Assembly (NCBI RefSeq): GCF_010550695.1
Contig: NZ_JAAGOB010000003.1
Coordinates: 62,001 to 126,000, forward strand
DNA: 64,000 bases
DNA from: Phytoactinopolyspora alkaliphila
GTDB lineage: Bacteria > Actinomycetota > Actinomycetes > Jiangellales > Jiangellaceae
Reading direction: 5' to 3'
A model generated the notes under the pieces. It was not told where the DNA came from and did no database searches. It worked only from the letters and a program-made list of their open reading frames with translations. The position numbers and the translations under genes were made by a program. Position 1 is the first letter of the stretch, and each line of letters opens with the position of its first letter. Of this stretch, positions 26,935-35,481 are shown in pieces.

Positions 26935-27672
26935 CTACAGGTGGGCGGCGACCGTCAGGTCCGAGACCAAGCCGTCGTAGGCGGCCGCGCCTTGGTCGCC
27001 ACCCATGCCCCGGGCACGCAGCACCGACGAGGGATGGACGGTCGCCACCACCATGGCGTCGTCACCGATGCCTACGTCATCGTGTTCATCGGAGGTCAGC
27101 GGTGAGGCAGCAGCCAGCTCGGACCACGAGTGCGGCTGGCCGCGTTGATGGCTTACCCGGAACGCACGTCCGAGGAGGGTTGCTGCCGCGGTGGCACCGA
27201 GTACGACGACCACCTCGGGCTGTACAGCGGCCAACTCTGCCCGCAGCCACGGCCGGCACGCTGCGAGTTCGCCCGCGTCAGGCTTCTGGTGGATACGGCG
27301 TTTCCCGCGCTCCGCACGGCGAAACTTGAAATGCTTCACGGCGTTGGTCACGTAGACCCCGGACCTGGTGATCCTGGCGTCGACGAGCGCACGGTCCAGG
27401 AGCTTGCCGGCCGGTCCGACGAAGGGATCTCCTTCCCGGTCTTCGACATCACCGGGCTGCTCGCCTACGAGGAGTAGGCGCGCGTCGCGTGAGCCGGCGC
27501 CGAAGACGGTCTGCGTCGCATCGGCGTAGAGTCCGCATGCCTGACAGCCGGCGGCGGCTTTGCGCAATCGGTCTAGAGACCGGCTCCGCGGTACAGGTGC
27601 CGGAGGCTCCGGCTCGGCGTCGTCCCTCGTGTCCGCGCCCACATCAGTCACCCGGGTCGCGGAGCGGGTCAT
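26935..27672 (-). CDS. udgX: UdgX-type uracil-DNA glycosylase
   Basis: A 245-residue family-4-like glycosylase with the UdgX hallmark loop KRRIHQKP (124-131). In the characterised mycobacterial enzyme the His (here H128) forms a covalent bond to the abasic sugar after uracil removal. Other motifs are GEQPGDVEDREGDPFVGPAGKLL (active-site water loop), CQAC (43-46) and AACRPW (C139) for the Fe-S cluster, KHFKF where ordinary family-4 enzymes have Cys, and HPSSVLR (213). It overlaps the DUF3140 gene by 29 bp, so they are coupled. GTG 27651 is a shorter alternative start. Confidence 0.92.
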   Translation of the reverse strand: MTRSATRVTDVGADTRDDAEPEPPAPVPRSRSLDRLRKAAAGCQACGLYADATQTVFGAGSRDARLLLVGEQPGDVEDREGDPFVGPAGKLLDRALVDARITRSGVYVTNAVKHFKFRRAERGKRRIHQKPDAGELAACRPWLRAELAAVQPEVVVVLGATAAATLLGRAFRVSHQRGQPHSWSELAAASPLTSDEHDDVGIGDDAMVVATVHPSSVLRARGMGGDQGAAAYDGLVSDLTVAAHL

Positions 27673-27988
27673 GGCCCACGCTCATCAGCCGATGGCGCTT
27701 GCGCTCGTCGTTGGCCGCCTCGGAAGCCGTGGTGCCGGCCGTCTCGTCGGCGACGATGTCGACGATCTTCCGCATCGCTTCGAGATCACCGGCGGTGAGG
27801 TCTACCTTGCGCTTGCCGAGGATCCCGACGGCGGCCATCCCCAGGGGCGCAGGTCCGTCCGGGCCCGGCGTCGGCGCCACATCGGGCTGAACGCCGAGCC
27901 AGTCGACGAGCTCTCGCGAGGACATGTTCACGGCTTTGTGGAACCGGGTCCAGAGTTCGTCCACCTCAGGGGTGTCATGAGTGTTCAT
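27644..27988 (-). CDS. DUF3140 protein
   Basis: A 114-residue protein whose N-terminal half (ELWTRFHKAVNMSSRELVDWLG) is the DUF3140 signature, followed by a basic, probably flexible region and a helix (LEAMRKIVDIVADETA). Function is unknown. It runs into the UdgX gene with a 29-bp overlap. Its start (ATG 27988) faces the divergent sigma-factor gene across 116 bp. Confidence 0.88.
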   Translation of the reverse strand: MNTHDTPEVDELWTRFHKAVNMSSRELVDWLGVQPDVAPTPGPDGPAPLGMAAVGILGKRKVDLTAGDLEAMRKIVDIVADETAGTTASEAANDERKRHRLMSVGHDPLRDPGD

Positions 27989-28104
27989 CTGTACAGCTCA
28001 CCTGCCTATCGTCGAGATGGCGGACGCCTGATGCCGTACCCGTGGCGGAGACATGTCATGCACCCGGCATGGGTAGGAAGGAAGTGAAGGAGGGAAGCGA
28101 TTTG

Positions 28105-29085
28105 ATGGTGATGGTCAACGGACACGGCACGGACATCCGGCGGGCTCGAACTGAGCCCCGCGAGCCCGAGGCGGACTATGACCTGGTTGGGCAGTATCTG
28201 AAGCAGATCGGCGGGACGCCGCTGCTGTCCGCCTCCGAGGAGGTCGATCTGGCGAAGCGGATCGAAGCGGGCCTCTATGCCCAGCATCTCCTGGCTGAGG
28301 CTTCCGGCGACGGTGCACCGCACCGCCGGGAAGAGCTCCAGGCCATTGCGGATGACGGTATGGCGGCCAAGGACCATATGATCCGCGCCAACCTGCGGCT
28401 GGTCGTGTCCGCAGCGAGAAAGTACTACCGCAACTCGGGCCTGTCCTTCCTCGACGTAGTGCAGGACGGGAATCTCGGCCTGATCCGCGCCGTGGAGAAG
28501 TTCGACTATGCCAAGGGCTACAAGTTCTCGACCTATGCGATGTGGTGGATCAGGCAGGCCTTCGAACGCGCGCGTACCGAGAAGGCCCGGACCATCCGGT
28601 TGCCGGCATACCAGGTGGAGAACATCTCGAAGCTCGGCCGCGCGGAGCGGAAGCTGCAGGTGGATCTCGGGCGTTCACCTACCACGGCCGAGCTCGCCGA
28701 GGAGACGGACCTCTCGGAGGAACGTGTGGAGGAGTTGCGGGAGATCGCCCGCGACGTCATCAGCCTGGACGCGCCTGTGGGGGACGAAGGCACCGCCAGT
28801 GTCGGCGACCTGATCGAGGACGCCGAGGTGCTGCAGGCCGCCGAGGTCGCCGAGTTCCGGGCGCTGGGCGAGGAGCTGCGCGCACTCGTCGGTACGCTGC
28901 CGCCGCGGGAGGCGATGATCATCACGCTCCGGTACGGCCTGCACGACGGGCGACAGCACTCCCTGCAGGAGGTCGGCGAACGCGTCGGCTTGACCAAGGA
29001 GCGGATCCGTCAGCTGGAGAAACAGGCCCTCGCCGAGCTGCGGGACCCGGCGCGGCACGAATCGCTGCTGGATTGGGCCAGCTGA
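28105..29085 (+). CDS. Group 2 sigma-70 factor (HrdD/SigB-like)
   Basis: A 326-residue primary-like sigma factor. Region 1.2 (DYDLVGQYLKQIGGTPLLSASEEVDLAKRIE), 2.3-2.4 (FSTYAMWWIRQAFERA, the -10 recognition helix), 3 and 4.2 (SLQEVGERVGLTKERIRQLEKQALAELR, the -35 helix) are present; the large non-conserved region and N-terminal acidic domain of group 1 are absent. ATG 28105 has GGAGG about 11 bases upstream; a TTG at 28102 is equally possible. Group 2 factors of this size often serve stress or stationary phase. Confidence 0.93.
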   Translation: MVMVNGHGTDIRRARTEPREPEADYDLVGQYLKQIGGTPLLSASEEVDLAKRIEAGLYAQHLLAEASGDGAPHRREELQAIADDGMAAKDHMIRANLRLVVSAARKYYRNSGLSFLDVVQDGNLGLIRAVEKFDYAKGYKFSTYAMWWIRQAFERARTEKARTIRLPAYQVENISKLGRAERKLQVDLGRSPTTAELAEETDLSEERVEELREIARDVISLDAPVGDEGTASVGDLIEDAEVLQAAEVAEFRALGEELRALVGTLPPREAMIITLRYGLHDGRQHSLQEVGERVGLTKERIRQLEKQALAELRDPARHESLLDWAS

Positions 29086-29101
29086 CCCGGTGGCCGCCCA
29101 C

Positions 29102-29117
29102 CCCCATGATCATGGGG
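29102..29117. terminator. Palindrome between convergent sigma and YjbQ genes
   Basis: CCCCATGATCATGGGG is a perfect 16-bp palindrome covering the YjbQ stop (29110-29112) and lying 17 bp after the sigma-factor stop. It is probably a shared bidirectional terminator stem, though without a loop it could also be a protein-binding site. Confidence 0.5.
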
Positions 29118-29523
29118 AGGCTAGGAACGACAGACGGAGCGTGCGCTGCTGATTGTCCGTGTTGGAATCGACGACGACGACGCTCTGCCACGTGCCGAGG
29201 GCAGGCTCACCGTCCAGCACGGGGATGGAGATGGACGGAGCGACGAACGCCGGCAGGACGTGGTCGCGGCCGTGGCCGACGCTACCGTGCTGGTGGCGGT
29301 AGATGTCTTCCCTGGGCAGGAACCGGTCGATCGCGTCGGCAAGGTCCGGCTCGGAGCCGGCGCCGGTCTCCATGATCGCCAGGCCCGCCGTCGCGTGTGG
29401 AACGAACAGGTGGCACAACCCGTCCCCGAGGCCGCCGCAGAACCGGCGGAGCTCGGACGTGACATCGGTGACCAGATCGGTGCCGGTGTTCAGCTGAAGT
29501 ACCTCACTGTGCATGCTCACCAT
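29110..29523 (-). CDS. YjbQ/UPF0047 family protein
   Basis: A 137-residue YjbQ-like protein: GDGLCHLFVPHATAGLAIMETGAGSEPDL and the HGRDH and GEPALGTWQSVVVVDSN segments are the conserved metal and phosphate loops. Some members show weak thiamine-phosphate synthase activity in vitro; the physiological role is unsettled. The start is uncertain: ATG 29523 is used, with an in-frame ATG at 29514 three codons on. It is convergent with the sigma gene. Confidence 0.88.
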   Translation of the reverse strand: MVSMHSEVLQLNTGTDLVTDVTSELRRFCGGLGDGLCHLFVPHATAGLAIMETGAGSEPDLADAIDRFLPREDIYRHQHGSVGHGRDHVLPAFVAPSISIPVLDGEPALGTWQSVVVVDSNTDNQQRTLRLSFLASP

Positions 29524-29551
29524 TGTCCCGCACACCCACGCCTCTTTTTCA

Positions 29552-29601
29552 TGATCGTTGGCGCATACATGCCTAACTAGGTGCGCGATCGCCAATGATC
29601 A
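29552..29601. repeat. Imperfect inverted repeat upstream of YjbQ
   Basis: TGATCGTTGGCG (29552-29563) pairs with CGCCAATGATCA (29590-29601) at 11 of 12 positions, and GCGCA/TGCGC pair inside. It lies just upstream of the YjbQ start. It may be an operator, a leader hairpin or a short member of the intergenic palindrome set. Confidence 0.55.
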
Positions 29602-29778
29602 GTGGGGAAGAGCGGGACAGTCAGGGACAGATCAGGGCCTTCCCTGAGGCATCTCGGGTGCTTGTGGACGCACAATCGGTAGTGGCGAGTGCTCCGGCCG
29701 GACCCCCGGCGATCGCGGGCACGCCGACGACGACCCGAGCGTGAACCCGCCCGGCGAAGAGAGAAAGAGGTAGATCCA

Positions 29779-29958
29779 ATGTCCACAGGCACGAAGCTCC
29801 TGATCGGGGCCGGCGGCGTTCTGGTGGCATGGTGGCTCCTGCCGGGTTGGCTGGTGCTGCTGGTGCTCATCGGTGTTCCAGTGGCGGCGTACCTGATGCT
29901 CGACGATTCCCAGCGGCGGCGGCTCACCGGCCGCTCGGGCCGCCGCTCCCTGCCCTGA
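29779..29958 (+). CDS. Small single-pass membrane protein (59 aa)
   Basis: A 59-residue protein with one long hydrophobic segment (about 6-44, GAGGVLVAWWLLPGWLVLL) and a basic Arg-rich C-terminus. GAGG lies six to eight bases before ATG 29779. It is not recognised as any named family. It lies 51 bp upstream of the DUF368 transporter and may share its transcript. Confidence 0.65.
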   Translation: MSTGTKLLIGAGGVLVAWWLLPGWLVLLVLIGVPVAAYLMLDDSQRRRLTGRSGRRSLP

Positions 29959-30009
29959 CGCGTTGGTAGCGCTCGAGGCGGCGCGACGGTCACGAGATAC
30001 AGTTCCGCC

Positions 30010-31089
30010 GTGCCCAACGATGTGAGACCTCCAGGTTTTCGAGCACGCCATCGACGCCCGGCTACTGAGCCCGCATGGCGGGACCACGGGCTGAACGCGC
30101 TGCGTGGAGCCCTGATCGGTACGGTGGAGACGGTCCCCGGCGTCAGCGGGGGCACCGTTGCACTGGTGGTCGGCGTCTACGAGACGGTGATCACCTCTGC
30201 GGGCCACTTCCTGTCCGGGCTGCGCCGGGCTGTCGTCGACATTCCGCGCGGCCGGGGCGCCGCGTCCGCCGCAGGGGAGTTCAGGAAGGTCAGCTGGCGG
30301 CTCATCCTTCCTCTGCTGGCCGGCATGGTGATCGCGCTGGTGGTGATGGCGCGACTGCTCGAGGGCTGGGTCGAGGAGAACCCGGTACACAGCCGGGCGC
30401 TGTTCTTCGGTTTGGTGCTCGCATCGTTGTGGGTGCCGTTCTCGCTGGCCGGCCGGGCTGGCCGAGCCGACCGGCCCGAGAGGGCCCACCGGGCCGAGAG
30501 GGCCGGTCGTGAGCCGGGCCCGCCGAAGCCGGATCAGGTTGGGCTGGCCGGCCTCACCGGTGCGGCCGGGGCGGGCCGCATCCACTGGGGATGGCGCGAC
30601 GCCGCGATCGCCTTGCTCGCGGCAGCGTTGACCTTCGTGGTAGTCAGTATCCCGCCGTCTGATGTCGAGGCGGAGCGGCCGGTGATCGTCCTGGCCGGGG
30701 CCGTGGCGGTGTCCGCCCTCGTGCTTCCCGGCCTTTCGGGCTCGTTTCTCCTGCTGACCTTCGGCCTGTACGACGACACCCTGGCGGCGGTGAACGACCG
30801 CGATGTCGGGTATCTCGCCTTCTTCATGCTTGGCGCCGCCGTCGGACTGGCGTCGTTCGTGAAGCTCCTGCAGTGGCTGCTCGAACACCACCGGCGGTTC
30901 GCCCTGGTCATCCTCACGGGGGTGATGGCCGGATGCCTGCGAGCGCTGTGGCCCTGGCAGGACGAGGACCGTGCCCTCCACGCGCCCGACGAATACATCG
31001 CGGCAGCGTCAGCGCTCGCCGCCATCGGATTCGCGGCGGTGCTCGCATTCCTCCTGGCCGAGCGCCGCTGGGCGGCACGCCGGCTCTGA
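30010..31089 (+). CDS. DUF368 polyprenyl-phosphate transporter (PopT-like)
   Basis: A 359-residue DUF368 membrane protein. The twin signatures VPGVSGGTVALVVGVYE and LVLPGLSGSFLLLTFGLYDD mark the two inverted repeats of the fold. DUF368 proteins are now known undecaprenyl-phosphate translocases that recycle the cell-wall lipid carrier. An unusual hydrophilic insert rich in Arg/Ala/Glu (about residues 150-175) interrupts the middle loop. It starts at GTG 30010. Confidence 0.9.
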   Translation: MPNDVRPPGFRARHRRPATEPAWRDHGLNALRGALIGTVETVPGVSGGTVALVVGVYETVITSAGHFLSGLRRAVVDIPRGRGAASAAGEFRKVSWRLILPLLAGMVIALVVMARLLEGWVEENPVHSRALFFGLVLASLWVPFSLAGRAGRADRPERAHRAERAGREPGPPKPDQVGLAGLTGAAGAGRIHWGWRDAAIALLAAALTFVVVSIPPSDVEAERPVIVLAGAVAVSALVLPGLSGSFLLLTFGLYDDTLAAVNDRDVGYLAFFMLGAAVGLASFVKLLQWLLEHHRRFALVILTGVMAGCLRALWPWQDEDRALHAPDEYIAAASALAAIGFAAVLAFLLAERRWAARRL

Positions 31090-31260
31090 ACTCGATCCAC
31101 GCCACCCCGATGAGCCCGCGCGTTCTCGCGGCCGCACTGGCGATACCCGCCGTCGCAGGTGTCCTCCAGCCTGACCGTGATGGGCACAGACTTGTCCGGC
31201 GGATCGTCGATCTGGTGCGACGGATCGACGCTCAGGTGGCGGAGCGGGCGGGCCGATAAG

Positions 31261-31521
31261 TCAGCGGGGTCCGCGGGAGCCCTCGGTGTATGGCAACAGC
31301 GCCATCTCGCGCGCGTTCTTGATGGCTCGCGCCACCGAACGTTGCTGCTGCGGAGTCAGGCCGGTGACTCGCCGCGAACGGATCTTGCCGCGATCAGAGA
31401 TGAACGTGCGCAGCAGGTTGACATCCTTGTAGTCGACATACGTGATGCCGGCCGCGTCGAGCGGGTTCTTCCGCTTGCGGGCAGACCGCTTCTCGGTCTT
31501 GATCGGTTTCCTGTTCGCCAT
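31261..31521 (-). CDS. rpsR: Ribosomal protein S18, cysteine-free (zinc-independent) form
   Basis: An 86-residue S18: [22 protein letters not shown] and [38 protein letters not shown] are diagnostic. No cysteine is present, so it is the C-minus form that replaces the zinc-binding S18 during zinc limitation in actinobacteria. The normal location of such genes is under Zur control, and a Zur-like box lies at 31615-31629. The start ATG 31521 is clear from the MANRKPIK N-terminus. Confidence 0.93.
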   Translation of the reverse strand: MANRKPIKTEKRSARKRKNPLDAAGITYVDYKDVNLLRTFISDRGKIRSRRVTGLTPQQQRSVARAIKNAREMALLPYTEGSRGPR

Positions 31522-31614
31522 CGTGGTCCTTCGTTCGCCGTAGTGTTCTGGGGTGTGCCTCGATGGGTGAGAATCCACCGGCACGGTGCGTCTGGGGCAG
31601 GACACTAGTTCATA

Positions 31615-31629
31615 TGAGAATTGATCTCA
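31615..31629. promoter_or_regulatory. Zur-like box upstream of the C-minus rpsR
   Basis: TGAGAATTGATCTCA has perfect TGAGA/TCTCA arms around ATTGA and lies in an AT-rich island about 95 bp upstream of rpsR. It resembles the actinobacterial Zur consensus TGAAAATGATTTTCA at about 10 of 15 positions, so the call is moderate. Confidence 0.5.
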
Positions 31630-31722
31630 ATTTGTTAGGCCATGCCACGGTGATTATCCCACCGTCGACGGCCACTTTCCAAGCGGCTGCCGCATGGTGA
31701 TGACGGTGAGCGCCGCCTCTCT

Positions 31723-31808
31723 AACGCTGGACGATTCCTTCAGCGGTGGAAGCTTGTGTGGCCCCTGGCCGATGAACTCTTCCACCGCTGAAGGAATCGT
31801 CCAGCGTT
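31723..31808. repeat. Perfect 30-bp inverted repeat (26-nt loop)
   Basis: Arms 31723-31752 and 31779-31808 are exact reverse complements, the left beginning AACGCTGGACGATTCCTTC. The loop spans 31753-31778. It is the longest perfect stem in the window and lies between divergent genes, where a terminator is not expected. Confidence 0.92.
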
Positions 31809-31882
31809 GCGGCTCGGGGCTGGCGAACAACCGCGCTCTTCAGCGGATGTTCTAAGACCACGGCCTGGGGTACGGGAATGAC

Positions 31883-32080
31883 ATGACCGACAACAAGCGG
31901 GAACGTCCGCCGGACAGCCAGGACGACGAGCGCCGGCGCAGAGATGCGTACGAGAGCGGAGGCGACTTCGCTGACGAGCACACCAGCCCGACAGTAGCCG
32001 ACGAGATGGACGGCGGGCCCGAGGGCGAGCGCGAACCGGAGTCTCCCAAGGGACGCGGTGGTGACGGCGGCATGGACTGA
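31883..32080 (+). CDS. Small hydrophilic charged protein (65 aa)
   Basis: A 65-residue Asp/Glu/Arg/Gly-rich protein without hydrophobic segments, probably disordered. ACGGGA lies six to ten bases before ATG 31883. It is not a recognised family. It could be a real small stress-type protein or a spurious frame; its composition (DDERRRRDAYESGG) is similar to known small actinobacterial proteins. Confidence 0.45.
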   Translation: MTDNKRERPPDSQDDERRRRDAYESGGDFADEHTSPTVADEMDGGPEGEREPESPKGRGGDGGMD

Positions 32081-32236
32081 ACGCGTGGCCGTCGCGGGCA
32101 CCGAGTAGGCGCCGAGCGGGTCGCTCGTGTCGCTCTCTTCGTCGGCCGGCACCTCGGCGCGCTGCTGGACCTCATCGAGGATGACGAGGACGGCATCCTG
32201 GGTTTGACCAGCGCGCAGCGGGGTAGCGGTCTGGCC

Positions 32237-33238
32237 ATGCGAGTGGTGGTCACGGGTGCGACGGGGAACGTCGGAACCAGCGTCGTCGAAGCGCTGGCCG
32301 GCGACGGGCAGGTCGACGAGATCGTGGCTCTGGCGCGCCGGGTCCCGGATTGGCAGCCGCCGAAGACGACGTTCATCGGCGACGACGTCCGTTCACCGTC
32401 GATGGCGCGGCACTTCCAGGGCGCCGACGCTGTCATCCACCTGGCGTGGGCATTCCAGCCCACGCACGATCCCCTGAAGACGTGGGACGTCAACGTCATC
32501 GGGAGCATCGGGGTGTTCGAGGCTGCCGCTGAGGCCGGCGTCGGCGCCCTGGTGTATGCGTCGTCGGTAGGTGCCTACTCTCCCGGGCGGGGGAAGCACG
32601 TGGACGAGAGCTGGCCGACGCACAGCATTCCGACTGCCGCCTACGGGCGGGAGAAGGCGTATCTCGAGCGGTACCTCGACGCGTTTGAGCTCCGCAACCC
32701 TGCGATGCGTATCGTGCGGATGCGGCCGTGCTTCCTGTTCAGCCGGGAGTCCGCGAGCGAGCAACGGCGGATCTTTGCCGGGCCCATGGTGCCCCGGGCG
32801 CTGTTCCAGCCCGGCCGGTTGCCGATACTGCCATTGCCTGCCGCCTTGAGGTTCCAGGCCGCGCACACCTCGGATGTCGCCGAGGCTTACCGGCTCGCCG
32901 TCCTGAGCGAGGCGCGGGGCGCGTACAACGTGGCCGCCGAGCCGATAATCGACGCGGGAGAGCTGGGCGATCTCTTCAGGTCCAGGGTGGTGCCGGTACC
33001 GGAGCTGGCCGCACGGGTGGCCGTCGGCGGGGCCTGGCGCCTGCGGCTGGCGCGCGCCGACGACGCGCTGCTGAACCTGTTCCTCAACCTGCCCACACTC
33101 GACACGACGCGGATTCGGATGGAACTGGGCTGGGCACCGAAGCACACCGGTGTGGAGGCGCTGCGGGAGATGCTGTACGGCGCGGCCGAGGGCGCCGGTG
33201 CCCCCACCGATCCGCTGCACCCCGATAACCCTCAGTAA
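32237..33238 (+). CDS. NAD-dependent epimerase/dehydratase-type SDR
   Basis: A 333-residue extended SDR with an N-terminal GATGNVG dinucleotide motif (residues 7-13), VIHLAW, ASSVGAYSPG and a YGREK segment in place of the usual YxxxK, which still keeps Tyr and Lys. Related actinobacterial proteins are annotated as nucleoside-diphosphate-sugar epimerases without known substrates. ATG 32237 begins directly with MRVVVTGATG. It is followed by a dispersed palindromic element. Confidence 0.88.
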   Translation: MRVVVTGATGNVGTSVVEALAGDGQVDEIVALARRVPDWQPPKTTFIGDDVRSPSMARHFQGADAVIHLAWAFQPTHDPLKTWDVNVIGSIGVFEAAAEAGVGALVYASSVGAYSPGRGKHVDESWPTHSIPTAAYGREKAYLERYLDAFELRNPAMRIVRMRPCFLFSRESASEQRRIFAGPMVPRALFQPGRLPILPLPAALRFQAAHTSDVAEAYRLAVLSEARGAYNVAAEPIIDAGELGDLFRSRVVPVPELAARVAVGGAWRLRLARADDALLNLFLNLPTLDTTRIRMELGWAPKHTGVEALREMLYGAAEGAGAPTDPLHPDNPQ

Positions 33239-33253
33239 ATATCCCACCCCGCC

Positions 33254-33340
33254 GTCCCAGCCCCTGGCATGGGTTACGCATCGTAAATGCGCCCGAATTG
33301 TCCGATTCGAACGACCACAACCCATGCCAGGGGCTGGGAC
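33254..33340. repeat. Perfect 22-bp inverted repeat; copy 2 of the dispersed element
   Basis: Arms 33254-33275 and 33319-33340 are exact reverse complements (left arm GTCCCAGCCCCTGGCATGGG then TT) with a 43-nt loop. It shares CCCCTGGCATGGGTT in its arms and GCCCGAATTGTCCGATTC (33291-33308) in its loop with the repeat at 16079-16154. It sits between the convergent epimerase and GDPD genes. Confidence 0.9.
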
Positions 33341-33396
33341 TGAGCCTGGAGACGTCACGCTGAGTGTTGGTTGACCGGCACGGCGTGCGGGACGGG

Positions 33397-34110
33397 TTAG
33401 CTCGGGGCGTGGATCTGGGCTAGGAGCTCCAGGTTCTTGCTGGTGACACCGGTGACGCCGAGGCGGCGTGCGTCGGCTAGCTGAGCGTCCGTGTCTACCG
33501 GCCAGGTGAGCACATGCCCCACCCGGCGGCGGAGTTCGGCGACGACGGCCGGCGTGAGGAGCGTGCGGTGCACCGAGCAGCCGAAGAACGGCCGCTGAAT
33601 CGGCCACCCGCTCTGCCCCTTGCGCAAGAGTTCGCGTAGTCGTTCCAACATCGGCCAGCTGCCCGCCGACGGGATGATGCGTGCCTGCGGCGCGTCGGCG
33701 AACGCCTTGAACATCCACCAGTGCGGGGTGCAGATCGCCACAGGCGAGTCGGGGGCGTGTTCTCGCAACGTCCGGGCGACGGCGGGAGCCAGACCGGGCC
33801 AGATCCCCTTCAGGTCCAGCATCAGGCGATGCCTGGCCCCGGGAACCACCTCGAGGAGGTCGGCGAGCGTCAGCACGTCGATCTGTGCCCGGTGGGTGAG
33901 CTCACCTGGCTCCCACAGTAGACGCGAGCCCAGAGTCTTCGAATGCCGAACTTCGGGCACGCCCTTGAAATAGCGGACGTCGGCCTCGGCCAGATCCACG
34001 CCAAGGTCCAGAACCGCCCGCAAAGCTTCGGGATCATTGGCGGCGCGATGGGCGACAGTCAACAGAGGACGTTCGCCCCGGCCGCTGTTCACTTCGCCAC
34101 TAGTGGTCAT
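33397..34110 (-). CDS. Glycerophosphodiester phosphodiesterase-family protein
   Basis: A 237-residue GDPD-fold protein: VAHRAANDPEALRAVLDLGVDLAEADVRYFKGVPEVRHSK contains the HR and ExD metal-binding pairs and the second His of the catalytic site. It resembles the short bacterial class that acts on glycerophosphodiesters inside the cell. There is no signal peptide. MTTSG start at 34110. The convergent epimerase gene is 158 bp away, with the palindromic element between. Confidence 0.87.
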   Translation of the reverse strand: MTTSGEVNSGRGERPLLTVAHRAANDPEALRAVLDLGVDLAEADVRYFKGVPEVRHSKTLGSRLLWEPGELTHRAQIDVLTLADLLEVVPGARHRLMLDLKGIWPGLAPAVARTLREHAPDSPVAICTPHWWMFKAFADAPQARIIPSAGSWPMLERLRELLRKGQSGWPIQRPFFGCSVHRTLLTPAVVAELRRRVGHVLTWPVDTDAQLADARRLGVTGVTSKNLELLAQIHAPS

Positions 34111-34217
34111 GGAATGCGCCCGGCTCCCCGCTATTCATCGTCGTCACTCCATTATGACGCGCCGGAAGCCGAGAACAAGCGGGCGACGACGAGGTCAGGC
34201 TCGTGAACGCCGGCAAC

Positions 34218-34913
34218 TCACAGCCGCGCCGTCGACCAGACAGCTCCTGAATCGTCCACGAGCTCGACAGTCATGCTGTCCGCGTAGGGCGCGGGCATGA
34301 CCCAGGTGCTGCCGGTGTCCGGTACCGTCCACTCGCCGAGGACAGATGTCTGCCCGTCGGGCAGCCGCAGGCGGCATTCGTAGGTCCGGCCGTCCCCATT
34401 TGCGGCAGCGACGACGACGACGCGCTGGTCGCCGAGGTAGCTCAGCGTTGCCGTGCCGACCGCTTCACCCTCATCCGTGACGAGGGGAGTGCCGACGTCG
34501 ACCGTCGCCGCAGGCGGGCCGTCGTCGAGACTTCCGGCGACCATCGACCCGCCCACGCCGATCACCACACCGGCCACGCCTGCCGCGAGGGCGACCAGAG
34601 CGGATCGGCGGCGGGGAGCCCGCCCGGGCTCGGCCACTGTGCCACCTCCGGCCGCCTGCGGCGCGACGCGCCGCCTTGCGGTGGGGCCGGACATGCCCAT
34701 CGCTTCGAGGACCGCCTGATCGAAGCCCGGCGCGGGCTGGACTCGCGGCGCGGCGGGCAGGGTGAGCTCGATCGAGTCGTTGATCGCGTCGTAGCGCTTG
34801 CGGCACGCCGGGCACGTGGACAAGTGCTGAGTCAGAAGCTGGTTGCCGGGTTCCGGCACGTCACCCAGCGCCAAGTCGAGGAGCGCGTCCTCGGTGGGAT
34901 GCCGCTCACTCAT
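34218..34913 (-). CDS. rskA: Anti-sigma factor, RskA-like (ZAS domain)
   Basis: A 231-residue membrane anti-sigma factor: the N-terminal zinc-finger motif HLSTCPACRKRY (H-x3-C-x2-C), a linker, one transmembrane helix (ALVALAAGVAGVVIGVGGSMVAG) and an extracytoplasmic C-terminal domain with WVMP motif. It holds the coupled ECF sigma factor inactive. The ATG (34913) lies inside the sigma gene's end (8-bp overlap) with GAGGAA ahead of it. This is a standard ECF/RskA pair. Confidence 0.9.
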   Translation of the reverse strand: MSERHPTEDALLDLALGDVPEPGNQLLTQHLSTCPACRKRYDAINDSIELTLPAAPRVQPAPGFDQAVLEAMGMSGPTARRRVAPQAAGGGTVAEPGRAPRRRSALVALAAGVAGVVIGVGGSMVAGSLDDGPPAATVDVGTPLVTDEGEAVGTATLSYLGDQRVVVVAAANGDGRTYECRLRLPDGQTSVLGEWTVPDTGSTWVMPAPYADSMTVELVDDSGAVWSTARL

Positions 34914-35481
34914 GGTGTTCCTCCTCATCGATGAGGTCGCGCAGCCGCCGCAGGCCGGTCCGGATGCGGGTCTTCGCCGTGCCGAGCGGGATCTGCTCCA
35001 GCTGGCTGACCTGAGCGGCCGTGCATCCGCCCATGGTCGCGAGAACCACAGCCCGGGCCTGTTCTGGGGCCAGCGCGCGTAGGCGGCGCACTGCCCGCTC
35101 GGCTTCGATGCGATGGAGCACCGGCTCGGTGGGGTCCGGATCTCGTATGGAGTCGTGGATCAGCCGCTCCAGGGCTTCGGATTCCGCAGGGGTGTTCCGC
35201 CTGACCCGGACCGCGTCGATCGCGGCATTGCGGGCGATGGTCAGCAGCCACGTCAGAACCGACGCTCGCCTCGGGTCATAGGTCCCGGCCGCTCGCCAGG
35301 CGCGGAGGAATACCTCCTGGCTCACGTCCTCGGCCAAGCCGCGGTCACGCGTGACCGACAGCGCGATACCGAAGACCGCACCCTGGAACCGGCGCACGAA
35401 AGCGAGCGCCGCGGGCTGGTCTCCCAGTGCAAGGCCCTCGACGAGCGCTGTGTCCGACGCGCGTTCGGTGTGGGGGAACAT
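34906..35481 (-). CDS. ECF sigma-70 factor (SigK-like), cognate of the anti-sigma
   Basis: A 191-residue ECF sigma factor. Region 2 is FQGAVFGIALSVTRDRGLAEDVSQEVFLRAWRAAGTYDPRRASVLTWLLTIARN (2.2-2.4) and region 4 LAPEQARAVVLATMGGCTAAQVSQLEQIPLGTAKTRIRTGLRRLR. The start is uncertain. ATG 35481 gives a family-typical length; the frame stays open to 35559. It overlaps the anti-sigma gene by 8 bp, which fits the usual sigma/anti-sigma operon. Confidence 0.9.
   Translation of the reverse strand: MFPHTERASDTALVEGLALGDQPAALAFVRRFQGAVFGIALSVTRDRGLAEDVSQEVFLRAWRAAGTYDPRRASVLTWLLTIARNAAIDAVRVRRNTPAESEALERLIHDSIRDPDPTEPVLHRIEAERAVRRLRALAPEQARAVVLATMGGCTAAQVSQLEQIPLGTAKTRIRTGLRRLRDLIDEEEHHE

Larger units (their letters stand above)
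31522..31882. other. Non-coding region upstream of rpsR
   Basis: About 360 bp between the divergent S18 gene and the small acidic gene. It contains the Zur-like box and the 30-bp perfect inverted repeat. No credible gene is present. Confidence 0.7.
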
